From Anaerolineales bacterium (GTDB lineage Bacteria; Chloroflexota; Anaerolineae; Anaerolineales; Villigracilaceae): a DNA stretch of 64,000 nt. The DNA lies in assembly GCA_030583905.1 (NCBI GenBank), contig CP129481.1:1364001-1428000 (forward strand), given 5' to 3'. How positions within the stretch are numbered: the stretch's first letter is position 1; each line of letters opens with the position of its first letter. Position numbers and translations under genes: made by a program. Shown here piece after piece: positions 43,199 through 51,470 of the stretch. The notes beneath the pieces were generated by a model. That model worked only from the letters and a program-made list of their open reading frames with translations. It was not told the origin of the DNA and made no database searches.

Positions 43199-44976
43199 AA
43201 CAAAACCTCCAAATCCAATTCTGCCAGTTTCTTCTTCGTTGGGATACCGTTCTCGTCCCAGCCGCGTCCGCGATAGTATTCCTTGAGCATGGGTTCGAGT
43301 TGCACGACCCAGCCCTTCGATGGACCATCGGTCGGCGCTTCGTTCAACAAACGCGGCGGGAGCGTATCGTCCTTGTTGGTGAATCCCTCACGCAAGTTGT
43401 AGAGACGTTCCAAATTCCATACACGCTCACCGACCTTTATCATGTCGCCGGTGGAATATTTGATGCCCGTCACTGCCGAAAGGACGCGTGCGAAGTATTC
43501 CTCCGCCACGCCGTAGTTGGTGAACTTGCACAAGACGAGCGAGTCGATCGCGGCGGCGGTGTTCTGGTGCAGGATCACAAAACTCGATTTGCCCTGTACC
43601 TGAAAGCGGTCGATCAACTTCGGCGCGCCCAGCACTTCGGGACCGACCATGTTGCCGCGCATGTGACAGCCGCCTCGATTCGATGTGGCGTACAGCAAGC
43701 CCTGTCCCTGCATGCCGCGCGGATCATAAGCAGGCATTTCGAGTCCTTTCGATGACATGGATAGCTCGGGATGTCCGTACTTCGTTGCCAGACGCAGACT
43801 GCCGTCGGCAAGGTCTGCGCCGATATCGCTTCGGGTGGCAATCGCTTCGATGGTGGGAGCCAGCTGGTCGGCGCGTCCGAAGCGGAGTTCTGAATCCATG
43901 AAGTTTTTTTCGGAGAGTTCCATCGCGCACGCAATCGTCGAACCGACGGAGATGGTATCCAAACCCAGGTCATTGCATAGCGCGTTGGCTTCAATGATGG
44001 CGGGTAGGTCGGCGATGCCGCATTGTGCGCCGAATGCCCACGTGGATTCGAACTCGGGACCCTCGCCTTCCACCTTTTCGGTGCGGCTGATGCGCGTACA
44101 GCCGATGGGACAGGCCCAGCACGAGGCGTTCCTGACGAGGTAGTTGTCGGTCAGTTCTTCGCCGGAGATCGCCTCCGCGCCTTCGAACTGGGTCTGCTGA
44201 TGGTTGCGGGTTGCCAACGCACCGACATTGTTCATGATGTTCATCAGCACGACCGTGCCGAACTCGGGCAATGCCTGACTCGTAAGCGGACTTTGCGCCA
44301 GCGACTTGCGCGCTTCATAAAGTAAAAACTTGAACTGATCCTTATCCACGATCTCGGGGCGGTCTTTGCCTTCGACGACGATGGCTTTGAGATTTTTCGA
44401 CCCCATCACTGCGCCGGGACCGCCGCGTGCCAACGCGCGTTCGCGGTCGTTCATGATCGCGGCGATGCGGCTGAGGTTCTCGCCAGCCGGTCCGATGCAC
44501 AGCACATTGCGTTTGTTGTTATTCTGCCCGAGTTTTTCCGTCAGCGCGAAGACGCGCATGCCCCATAAGTCGCTTGCGTCGTGGAAAGTGATCGCAGCGT
44601 TCTTGATTTCGATCCAAACGGGTTTATCAGATTTCCCGCGCACGATCATCACATCGTAGCCGGTTTTCCTGAATTGCATACCCCAGAAGCCGCCGGAGTT
44701 CGCATCGAGGATCGTTCCGGTCAACGGGCTTTTTGTCGTCACCGAAAAACGGTTACTGGTTTGATAGCCCGTCCCCGTCAGCGGACCGTTCGTAAAGATC
44801 AGCACATTTTCGGGCGAAAGCGGGTCGACGCCGGGACCGACCAAATCCCATAGCAGCCGCGCGCCCAGTCCGCGCCCGCCGATGTATAAACGCGCCATGT
44901 CCATATCCAACGGATAGGTTTTGTACGTCTGCGTGCTTAGGTCTATCTCCAAAACTTTTTCAGACCATCCAGCCAT
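43195..44976 (-). CDS. Tungsten-type aldehyde:ferredoxin oxidoreductase
   Basis: A 593-residue enzyme that oxidises aldehydes to acids and passes electrons to ferredoxin. The N-terminal pterin-binding part has IDLSTQTYKTYP, YIGGRGLGARLL and TNGPLTGTG. The [4Fe-4S] ligands C286, C289 and C293 are in ASCWACPIGCTR, with a fourth cysteine in LVLCKFTNYG near 500. Length is normal. It is sandwiched between a MoaD-like protein gene (nine bases upstream) and a class II aldolase gene (four-base overlap). The metal may be tungsten or molybdenum; tungsten is usual in anaerobes. Confidence 0.95.
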   Translation of the reverse strand: MAGWSEKVLEIDLSTQTYKTYPLDMDMARLYIGGRGLGARLLWDLVGPGVDPLSPENVLIFTNGPLTGTGYQTSNRFSVTTKSPLTGTILDANSGGFWGMQFRKTGYDVMIVRGKSDKPVWIEIKNAAITFHDASDLWGMRVFALTEKLGQNNNKRNVLCIGPAGENLSRIAAIMNDRERALARGGPGAVMGSKNLKAIVVEGKDRPEIVDKDQFKFLLYEARKSLAQSPLTSQALPEFGTVVLMNIMNNVGALATRNHQQTQFEGAEAISGEELTDNYLVRNASCWACPIGCTRISRTEKVEGEGPEFESTWAFGAQCGIADLPAIIEANALCNDLGLDTISVGSTIACAMELSEKNFMDSELRFGRADQLAPTIEAIATRSDIGADLADGSLRLATKYGHPELSMSSKGLEMPAYDPRGMQGQGLLYATSNRGGCHMRGNMVGPEVLGAPKLIDRFQVQGKSSFVILHQNTAAAIDSLVLCKFTNYGVAEEYFARVLSAVTGIKYSTGDMIKVGERVWNLERLYNLREGFTNKDDTLPPRLLNEAPTDGPSKGWVVQLEPMLKEYYRGRGWDENGIPTKKKLAELDLEVLL

Positions 44977-44985
44977 TTGTTTCTC

Positions 44986-45246
44986 CTATGATCCGCCTGC
45001 AATAGGCGGGAAAATTGCGATCACATCCTGCTCGGTGACCGGTGTATTCAAGTCAAGTGCGTTATGTCCATTGATGGTGATGACAAAATGTGGACGGATT
45101 GTGCCATCTTCAAGGATGGCTTCCACGAGGAGTGGATTCTGCTCCCGCAGTCCGTTCAACACATCTCCGACGGTTGTCCCTGCTGCGGACAACTCCTTCG
45201 TCCCTGCGATCTTGCGCAGGTTGGCAAATATCTTTACTGTTGGCAT
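44986..45246 (-). CDS. MoaD/ThiS-like sulfur-carrier protein
   Basis: An 86-residue ubiquitin-like protein (MPTVKIFANLRKIAGTKEL...DVIAIFPPIAGGS). MoaD proteins deliver sulfur from a C-terminal Gly-Gly thiocarboxylate to make the pterin cofactor that AOR needs, and MoaD genes often sit beside AOR genes. Here the Gly-Gly is followed by a serine before the TAG stop, so trimming would be needed unless the extra residue is tolerated. ATG 45246 is chosen because homology starts there; a longer in-frame form to 45321 is possible. Its stop overlaps the ribosome-binding site of the AOR gene. Confidence 0.88.
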   Translation of the reverse strand: MPTVKIFANLRKIAGTKELSAAGTTVGDVLNGLREQNPLLVEAILEDGTIRPHFVITINGHNALDLNTPVTEQDVIAIFPPIAGGS

Positions 45247-45330
45247 CGTATATGGAAATTTTATCAGCGATGGCAAGGGTTGGGGAGACGTTGCGGATTC
45301 CAACAATTGCGCTTTGTACATTCGCTAAAA

Positions 45331-45339
45331 TGATACAAT
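45331..45339 (+). promoter_or_regulatory. Extended -10 promoter of galK, probably leaderless
   Basis: TGA-TACAAT with the extended TG motif, seven bases before the galK ATG at 45347, which has no ribosome-binding sequence. The expected transcription start coincides with the ATG. Confidence 0.55.
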
Positions 45340-45346
45340 TTTGTCA

Positions 45347-46528
45347 ATGCAAACGAATCTCATTGAACATCTCTCAACCATTTTCCGCGAGAAGTTCGGT
45401 CATGTACCCGCCCATATCGCTCGTGCGCCGGGACGCGTCAATCTTTTGGGCGAGCATGTGGATTACAACGACGGATTTGTCCTGCCCGCCGCCATTGACC
45501 GTGCGACGTACATCGCTTTCTCCCCAACCGGTGCGCCTCATTCCACTCTTTGGGCTGCAGATTTCGACCAGCAGGTTTCTTTTTCCCCCGAAACCATTTC
45601 AACCAAGTCCCAGGTTGACTCATCTCCCATACCGGAATGGGGGCTTTATCCGGCTGGGGTGATGTGGTCATTGATGGAGGAGACCCTGCCTGCTTTTTCC
45701 ATGAATGCAGTCTTCGCTTCGGATGTGCCGCGGGGTTCAGGTTTAAGTTCGTCTGCTTCCGTCGAGATGGCGTTCATGCTTGCGTGGCAAACCCTTGGAG
45801 GCTGGACATTACCCCCCATGCAGCGCGCCTTGCTTGGTCAAAAAGCTGAAAACCACTATGTCGGCGTCAACTGCGGCATCATGGATCAGTTCGCGTCCGC
45901 GTGTGGAGTGGAAAATAAATTGCTTCTGCTCGATTGTCGTTCGTTGGAGTGGAAGACCATTCCTCTGCCGGAGCATGTCTCTATCGTCATTGCAGATACC
46001 ACTGTGCGCCGTAAACTTACATCGGGCGAATATAACAAACGCCGAGCGGCATGCGATGAAGCAGTACGTTTGTTGCAGCAGGATTTGCCTCATATAGAGT
46101 CCCTGCGCGATATCAATGCCGAGGAATTCGATCGGTTGGCGAAAAAGCTTCCGGGGGAGATAGAGAAGAGAGCGCGTCATGTGGTGGAAGAGATTGAGAG
46201 GTCGAACCAGGCTGAGGCTTTGCTCGAAGCGGGGAATGTCCAAAACTTTGGAAGGCTGATGAATGAGTGCCACGTCAGTTTGCGTGATCTGTATGAAGTT
46301 TCATGCCCGGAATTGAATGTGATGGTGAATATCGCACAATCCATCGATGGCTGTTACGGTGCGCGCCTCACGGGCGCAGGTTTTGGAGGCTGCACGGTTA
46401 ATCTGGTTTCGCAGGAAAACGCGGTCGAATTTTCAAGGACCCTGGCAAAAGGATACGAATTAGAAACGGGGCTCCCCCCTGAAATTTATATTACTCGTGC
46501 ATCCAATGGGGCTGAGTTGTTAAGATAG
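45347..46528 (+). CDS. galK: Galactokinase
   Basis: A 393-residue GHMP kinase that phosphorylates galactose at C1, first step of the Leloir pathway. The galactokinase signature APGRVNLLGEHVDYNDG (28-44) is followed by the GHMP ATP-binding motif PRGSGLSSSASVE and a C-terminal RLTGAGFGGCTVNLV. CGIMDQFAS carries the catalytic aspartate. It is alone on the plus strand, diverging from the MoaD-AOR-aldolase operon, and other gal genes are not seen nearby. Stop 46528 converges on a two-component operon. Confidence 0.96.
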   Translation: MQTNLIEHLSTIFREKFGHVPAHIARAPGRVNLLGEHVDYNDGFVLPAAIDRATYIAFSPTGAPHSTLWAADFDQQVSFSPETISTKSQVDSSPIPEWGLYPAGVMWSLMEETLPAFSMNAVFASDVPRGSGLSSSASVEMAFMLAWQTLGGWTLPPMQRALLGQKAENHYVGVNCGIMDQFASACGVENKLLLLDCRSLEWKTIPLPEHVSIVIADTTVRRKLTSGEYNKRRAACDEAVRLLQQDLPHIESLRDINAEEFDRLAKKLPGEIEKRARHVVEEIERSNQAEALLEAGNVQNFGRLMNECHVSLRDLYEVSCPELNVMVNIAQSIDGCYGARLTGAGFGGCTVNLVSQENAVEFSRTLAKGYELETGLPPEIYITRASNGAELLR

Positions 46529-46597
46529 ATCGCTGTCCATAAGGACAACCTCATCGCGCAAGTTCATAAAGTTCGCGTCCTAATCTCTTTTGTTTGC

Positions 46598-47254
46598 CTA
46601 CTTGAACCCCGCTTCTCGTGCGCGAACAATTGCCTGAGCGCGGTCAGCCACCTGTAGTTTGCTGAATATATTTGTAATGTGATTGCGAACTGTCTTGTGG
46701 CTCAGCACGAGCTTCTGTGCGATCTCCTGATTGTTGAGTCCCTGCGCAATCAGACGCAGAATTTCCAGTTCGCGTTCGGTTAATTCGGGAAAGGGTGTAG
46801 CCGTGGGCGATAGTGGTGGTTTTGTGCCCAACTCTTGAAAGTAATTCATCAACCGCGTGGCAATCGCCGGACCAAATAACGCCTGCCCCTCCGCCACCGC
46901 CCGGATGACGCTCAGCACTTCCTGCGGGTCTGCGCCTTTCAACAAATAGCCTCGCGCACCAGCCCGCATCGCGTGGAAGATCGAGGCATCATCCTCGAGC
47001 ATGGTCAGCATGATAATGCGCATCTGTGGCTGTTTCTCCAGGATTTGCTCGGTCGCTCGAATGCCGTTCAAGCCCGGCATGTTGATATCCATCAGAATGA
47101 CATCCGGCTCGAGTTCACGGACTTTTTTTAGCGCGGCATCCCCATCTTCTGCCTCCCCAACGATCTCAATGTCATCGGTGACGGCAAGCAGGGCTTTGAT
47201 TCCCTCGCGGAATAATTTGTGGTCATCGGCGATCATCAATTTGATATTCGTCAT
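46598..47254 (-). CDS. LuxR/NarL-type response regulator
   Basis: A 218-residue regulator whose receiver has D10-D11 and the phospho-acceptor D56 in VILMDINMP, T in IMLTML and K in YLLKGAD. The HTH has LTERELEILRLIAQGLNNQEIAQKL and KTVRNHITNIFSKLQV. The ATG overlaps the stop of the PDZ-containing kinase gene by four bases, so they form one two-component pair. Its targets may include its own operon promoter at 51251-51280, but no binding site is evident. Confidence 0.95.
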   Translation of the reverse strand: MTNIKLMIADDHKLFREGIKALLAVTDDIEIVGEAEDGDAALKKVRELEPDVILMDINMPGLNGIRATEQILEKQPQMRIIMLTMLEDDASIFHAMRAGARGYLLKGADPQEVLSVIRAVAEGQALFGPAIATRLMNYFQELGTKPPLSPTATPFPELTERELEILRLIAQGLNNQEIAQKLVLSHKTVRNHITNIFSKLQVADRAQAIVRAREAGFK

Positions 47255-49569
47255 GGGGTACTCCCTCCAGCTGAAGATAATGGCAGTCTGGCGGTGATGC
47301 GGGTTCCGTGAGGCTGGATTTCGTCTACACTAAGCCCTCCGCCGATCTCCTCGGCACGTGCCCGCATGGAACGCAACCCCACACCAGACCGGTAGTCCTT
47401 TGGCATGCCAACGCCATCGTCCTGAATGGAAATGACCAGCATATCTTGCTCTGCCTGAAATTTTACGAGACAGCGGCTTGCGTGTGAATGCCTGACTGCG
47501 TTATTCCAGGCTTCGAGAAGGATGCGATAGGCATTGACCTCCACCGCAGCGGGCAAATGTGGAAGTCCATCTGACGGTGCAATAATTTCCAGCGTCGGTC
47601 CCCCGCCATGATTACGTGCCAGATCCCGAACCGCCTCCACCAATCCCAGTTGATCGAGCACCGGTGGGCGCAGACCATGCACCAACCGGCGAACATCCGC
47701 GACGGTCTGCTGGCTTTGTTGAATTACCTCATTCACGAGGCTTTCCGCTTTTTCGGGCTTGGAGCGAATCATCTGTCGCGCCGCAGACAGTTTCAGCCCC
47801 TGGGCAGCGAGCATGGGACCCAGCTCATCGTGCAGGTCGCGGCGGATGCGCAGGCGCTCATCTTCGCGCTCGTTGACGATCTGCGCCCGCGAGCGGACCA
47901 ACTCGGCGTGCAAGCGGACTGTCTGCGCGGCAGCCCCAGCCTGTTGTGCGATGTTTTCGATCAGGCGCAGATCCGCCTCGGAAAATTCTTCATTCTGCGC
48001 GCGGCGGGCGACTTCGAGTCTGCCAATCGTCTCCCCTTGGTATGCCAGCGGGAACGAAACCAGGTTGGCTGTCTCCGCACCAGAGGAAGCAGCCAGTTTT
48101 TCCGTGCCATCCTGATCCAGCCAGATCGCCACATAAGGAATTTTGAGCGAATGCCCGATGGTTTCTGCGATGGCTGGCAGCACCTCGTTGGTGGAAGGTG
48201 TCCTTTCGAGAGTCCCGACCAGCCGTGAGAGCACGGCATACGGGTCGTCGCGTTCCCCATACATCCAGCGGTTGACCGCGCGTTGCAAGCGCTGCCGCAG
48301 GGGTTCGAATAGAATCGCCACAACCCCCGCCGCCAGGAACGAGATCACTGGGTTGGAGAGCCCGGTAAACAACACGTGTAATACAAAGATCGCGCCCAGG
48401 TAGCCGAGCATCGTCAGCACAGAGAGCGAACCATACACGAGCACGCGGTTGAGTATGAGTTCGATGTTCCACAGACGGTAACGCAGGATGGCAAAGGCGA
48501 TGGACAGGGGCAGGCAGGCTTTCAATAATTGTCCCAACGGGTATAGCAGAAAATCCTGGAGGACGCGCGTGGAGGCGTTCAGATTGAAGAGCATTGGTAC
48601 GACTTGTAACATCAGCCCCGCCGCACTTGCTCCGGCGCCCCAGACGATCCAGCGAATCTGCTGGCGTTGAAATGAGTCGGAATGTAGATAGCGGTATACG
48701 AGCGCAATCACGCCTGTGATGATCCAGCCCAGGCTCACAGAAATCAGGATCGAACGCGGCAGATACCAGATGAGCAGAGAGCGCTCAAACAGCCCCAGCG
48801 TTAACCAAAGTCCAAGTGCAAGAGCCAGCCCGAGGGTCAGGTTTGAGGCGAAACGTCCTACGGGGAATAGATAAAAGAACAGGATCAGCAAACCAAAGCC
48901 AACGGCGATCCAGGCATCCATCCAGCGGGGAAATGTCCCGCTGTACAGGTTGTTTGCGAGAATCAGTACAGGAAGAGATAAGCCGGTCAGGAGCACGATC
49001 ATTAAGAGGGCGGAGAATAATGCCATCCAGTCATCCGAGCGGTAGCGGACGATCACAATCGCGATACCCACACACAGCACAGCCAACAGGAGTTCACTTG
49101 CCAGCGCGAAGATGACCGCAAATTGACTGGATAAGCCGTACTCGAGGAGAATGCCTCCCGCCCAGCTTCCGCGCGTGACTGTGACCTGCCGCGCCGGAAA
49201 ATTGCCGGTCCGCACGCTGACGGTGACCGGCGCGCCGATCTCACCAGTGAGCAGTTCATCTGCCTGCTCTGCGGAGGTGATCTTCACTCCATCCACCGCC
49301 AGTAAAATATCCCCTTCTAGTATGCCCGCCTGCGCCGCGGTGGAAGGTGTATGCAGTGACAGGAGCACCTCCCCATTTTGATTTTGAGTCAACCATGCCT
49401 GGATGTCGCCGCGATACAACTCGTGGATTTCCCGCGTATGCAGGGGCAGACCCGCAAGGAACAGACCCAGGGCAACGAGCGAGCCCGTCAGCCAGAGGAG
49501 GCGCGCTGGAAGCAACCAGGGCGTTTTCAGATGGGTGTTGATGTTCGATGCGGCAGGCGCTTGTTCCAT
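47251..49569 (-). CDS. Sensor histidine kinase with N-terminal PDZ domain, membrane block and GAF domain
   Basis: A 772-residue kinase of unusual build. A first membrane segment (about 20-40) precedes a PDZ-like domain outside the membrane (about 60-130, with STAAQAGILEGDILLAVDGVKI). Next come about ten membrane segments (about 140-430), a GAF-like domain (about 470-620), then HisKA_3 with the phospho-histidine in RIRRDLHDELGPMLAAQG. The HATPase domain has EAWNNAVRHS, DDGVGMP and GVGLRSMRARAEEIGG. The PDZ domain suggests sensing of peptide C-termini or of the adjacent PDZ lipoprotein. ATG 49569 is set by AAAGG upstream. Pairs with the regulator at 46598-47254. Confidence 0.92.
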   Translation of the reverse strand: MEQAPAASNINTHLKTPWLLPARLLWLTGSLVALGLFLAGLPLHTREIHELYRGDIQAWLTQNQNGEVLLSLHTPSTAAQAGILEGDILLAVDGVKITSAEQADELLTGEIGAPVTVSVRTGNFPARQVTVTRGSWAGGILLEYGLSSQFAVIFALASELLLAVLCVGIAIVIVRYRSDDWMALFSALLMIVLLTGLSLPVLILANNLYSGTFPRWMDAWIAVGFGLLILFFYLFPVGRFASNLTLGLALALGLWLTLGLFERSLLIWYLPRSILISVSLGWIITGVIALVYRYLHSDSFQRQQIRWIVWGAGASAAGLMLQVVPMLFNLNASTRVLQDFLLYPLGQLLKACLPLSIAFAILRYRLWNIELILNRVLVYGSLSVLTMLGYLGAIFVLHVLFTGLSNPVISFLAAGVVAILFEPLRQRLQRAVNRWMYGERDDPYAVLSRLVGTLERTPSTNEVLPAIAETIGHSLKIPYVAIWLDQDGTEKLAASSGAETANLVSFPLAYQGETIGRLEVARRAQNEEFSEADLRLIENIAQQAGAAAQTVRLHAELVRSRAQIVNEREDERLRIRRDLHDELGPMLAAQGLKLSAARQMIRSKPEKAESLVNEVIQQSQQTVADVRRLVHGLRPPVLDQLGLVEAVRDLARNHGGGPTLEIIAPSDGLPHLPAAVEVNAYRILLEAWNNAVRHSHASRCLVKFQAEQDMLVISIQDDGVGMPKDYRSGVGLRSMRARAEEIGGGLSVDEIQPHGTRITARLPLSSAGGSTP

Positions 49570-49609
49570 GATTGACCTTTGATAAAACTCAGTTAACCAT
49601 CCAAATGTG

Positions 49610-50884
49610 CTAGGGCAAACACGCGGCTTGGGAATGGAGCCAATCCATTGCAGCAACGATGACCGGGTCTTGTTCTGTGCCGAATTTCGACCAGTCGGTT
49701 TCCACGAATACATCCGGTGAGATGGGACTATTGTAAATCGTCCCGTTGCGGTCGAAGGAAAATGCGCCGCTCACCAACAGCTTGGAGCCATCACTCAGGT
49801 CGGTATGGGTGATCAGCGTGGGCAGTCCGCGGGTGGGCTCGCCAAAGGAACGAATATCCGCGCGTCCTTGAAAGGCGACCAGCAACAATTCACCAGCCGC
49901 CTGTGTTGCGGGGCTGACCAGCAGCGCCACGGGGGTAACTCGTTTCGGCTTGTAGACCGAGCCGTCGATCTCGCTCTCGTAACGGTATTCATTATTCCAG
50001 AACACCTCACCGTTGCGATAGGTCCACGCTTCCTGTCGCCCGTCGCTGTATTGGAACCCGCCCAGGTCGCCTTCGCCCAAAACCGGACCGACCGCCGCAA
50101 TGTACGACCAGATGTCCCCACCTGGGATGCGGCGCAGATCAAGCATCCAGCCGCAGACGGGCGTCTGATCCATGCTCCGCATCAATTTTTGGACATCTGT
50201 CGGGTATGGAAGATGCGTGCCAGATTCGAGTGTCAATTCGAGGTAACCAATGCCACGCTCATCCTCGCCCAGCCGCTGACCAACCGGGAGATTGTAAGGA
50301 TCCCTGCCTGCTGTGATGTTGTTCCTGGCGACATTGATCTGCAACGTCTGTCCATCCCGCTGGATGACGAGCTGTTCCTCGGTGGATGTATCGATCTCCT
50401 TTGCGTTGCAGGGTGGATACGCATCCGCTTCTGCATAGGGAACCGGGGGCTGTCCATTGACCTGTTCGATTCGGTCGCCGACCTGCAGCCCGGCTTGTTC
50501 CGCAGGGCTGTCCCGATCGATCCGGATGATCACCTGATTCTCCGGATACAGAGTCTGGTAGCCGGTATAGAAATTGGGGATTTCCAAACTGGGAACCAGC
50601 AACCAGGCATTGCCGTCCTTCATTTCCCGAAGCGCCTGGCAAATGGCTGGATACGTATCAGCGGTGGTTTGGGCATTGGCGATGACTTCGGCTGTGTCGG
50701 CGCGGAGAGTCGTCCAATCCACATAACCGCTCATCATGGCGTGGGTTTCCAGCCACTGGAAGGCGCTCTCTACATGTTGAGCCGGCGGCAGGGGCACGGG
50801 AGTAGGTGTGGGCGCAGGCGCGATCGCGCTGCAGGCGGAGAGGACGATGGTAAGAAGCACTACGGATAAACGCTGGAGTTTCAT
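49610..50884 (-). CDS. PDZ and S41-like lipoprotein, catalytic serine apparently missing
   Basis: A 424-residue lipoprotein (signal MKLQRLSVVLLTIVLSAC, lipid cysteine 18). A PDZ-type domain lies at about 115-190 (IDRDSPAEQAGLQVGDRIEQVNG) and a tail-specific-protease-like (S41) domain at about 210-400. In S41 relatives of this type the nucleophile lies in a TASSGE-like motif; here the matching place reads ATQAAGELLL, with alanine. SFGEPTRGLPT is conserved as in the family. It may bind peptides without cleaving them. It is encoded 40 bases upstream of the PDZ kinase gene and probably works with it as a periplasm-side partner. Confidence 0.82.
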   Translation of the reverse strand: MKLQRLSVVLLTIVLSACSAIAPAPTPTPVPLPPAQHVESAFQWLETHAMMSGYVDWTTLRADTAEVIANAQTTADTYPAICQALREMKDGNAWLLVPSLEIPNFYTGYQTLYPENQVIIRIDRDSPAEQAGLQVGDRIEQVNGQPPVPYAEADAYPPCNAKEIDTSTEEQLVIQRDGQTLQINVARNNITAGRDPYNLPVGQRLGEDERGIGYLELTLESGTHLPYPTDVQKLMRSMDQTPVCGWMLDLRRIPGGDIWSYIAAVGPVLGEGDLGGFQYSDGRQEAWTYRNGEVFWNNEYRYESEIDGSVYKPKRVTPVALLVSPATQAAGELLLVAFQGRADIRSFGEPTRGLPTLITHTDLSDGSKLLVSGAFSFDRNGTIYNSPISPDVFVETDWSKFGTEQDPVIVAAMDWLHSQAACLP

Positions 50885-50900
50885 TGGATTTTCCTTTCAA

Positions 50901-51212
50901 TTATGGCACAGAAGGCATCGGTGCGGGAATAGGCTGGTGCACCAAAGTGACTGCAATATTCCCAGCCGGTTGGGGTGTGGTGATGACGATCACCGATCCC
51001 GCCGTGGGAGCTATAGGCGCACGAATGGCGGTCGGCAATTCGCTATTCTCCGTATATGCCGCCGGCATGGGCAGGGATGGAGCGGACAGACGGATCGTAA
51101 TGTGATGGCTCAAGTTCAGGGTCATCATCAAGATCGTGAACACAGCGAACACAACCAACAGATAGGTAAACGACTGGGACTTTCTTTCGACTTGTTGAAA
51201 ATGGATGTTCAT
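50901..51212 (-). CDS. Small single-pass membrane protein
   Basis: A 103-residue protein starting MNIHFQQVERKSQSF, with one membrane segment (about 16-34, LLVVFAVFTILMMTLNL) and a proline-rich outside tail. No family recognised. The start is set by TTTTGGAGG at the proper distance; an in-frame ATG at 51224 is less well placed. It is first in the operon with the PDZ lipoprotein, PDZ kinase and regulator and may be a target or a subunit of that sensing unit. Confidence 0.75.
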   Translation of the reverse strand: MNIHFQQVERKSQSFTYLLVVFAVFTILMMTLNLSHHITIRLSAPSLPMPAAYTENSELPTAIRAPIAPTAGSVIVITTPQPAGNIAVTLVHQPIPAPMPSVP

Positions 51213-51250
51213 GGCTGCCTCCAAAAGGGTTGCTCGTGTCTTGTGTCCAT

Positions 51251-51280
51251 ACTATAGCAGGCAGGCTGTCCCGTTGTCAT
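51251..51280 (-). promoter_or_regulatory. Promoter of the PDZ-kinase operon
   Basis: On the minus strand ATGACA (51280-51275), 18-base spacer, TATAGT (51256-51251). The hexamer GGGACA occurs twice, 22 bp apart, around the -35 region (51265-51294), a spacing of two helical turns that could bind an activator. Confidence 0.55.
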
Positions 51281-51387
51281 GGGAGCAGTGTCCCGATTCA
51301 GTCCTATTTCTGTAGTGCCATATTCAATTTATGGAAACCGTAAGGTTTTTAAAGGATCGTGGATGTACGCAGTTGATAAGACGTGAT

Positions 51388-51422
51388 GAAAAAAACGCGC
51401 CCACTAAAGAAGCAGGCGCGTT
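51388..51422 (-). terminator. Intrinsic terminator of the arabinose operon
   Basis: On the minus strand AACGCGCC (51422-51415), 13-base loop, GGCGCGTT (51401-51394) followed by an unbroken T-run. It lies about 50 bases after the stop of the last gene of the operon (51471). Confidence 0.88.
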
Positions 51423-51470
51423 ATGATGCAGATTTCAACGACGGATCAAGTTATCTCAAACGACAGATAC

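Noticed and set aside
45347..46528. galK as part of an operon with the MoaD-AOR genes
   Set aside because: It lies on the opposite strand with its own extended -10 promoter.
46533..46548. CTGTCC-ATAA-GGACAA, similar to the regulon palindrome
   Set aside because: One arm is imperfect, no TATNNT lies 44-45 bp away on either side, and the site lies between two converging gene ends, so it is not counted as a fifth site.
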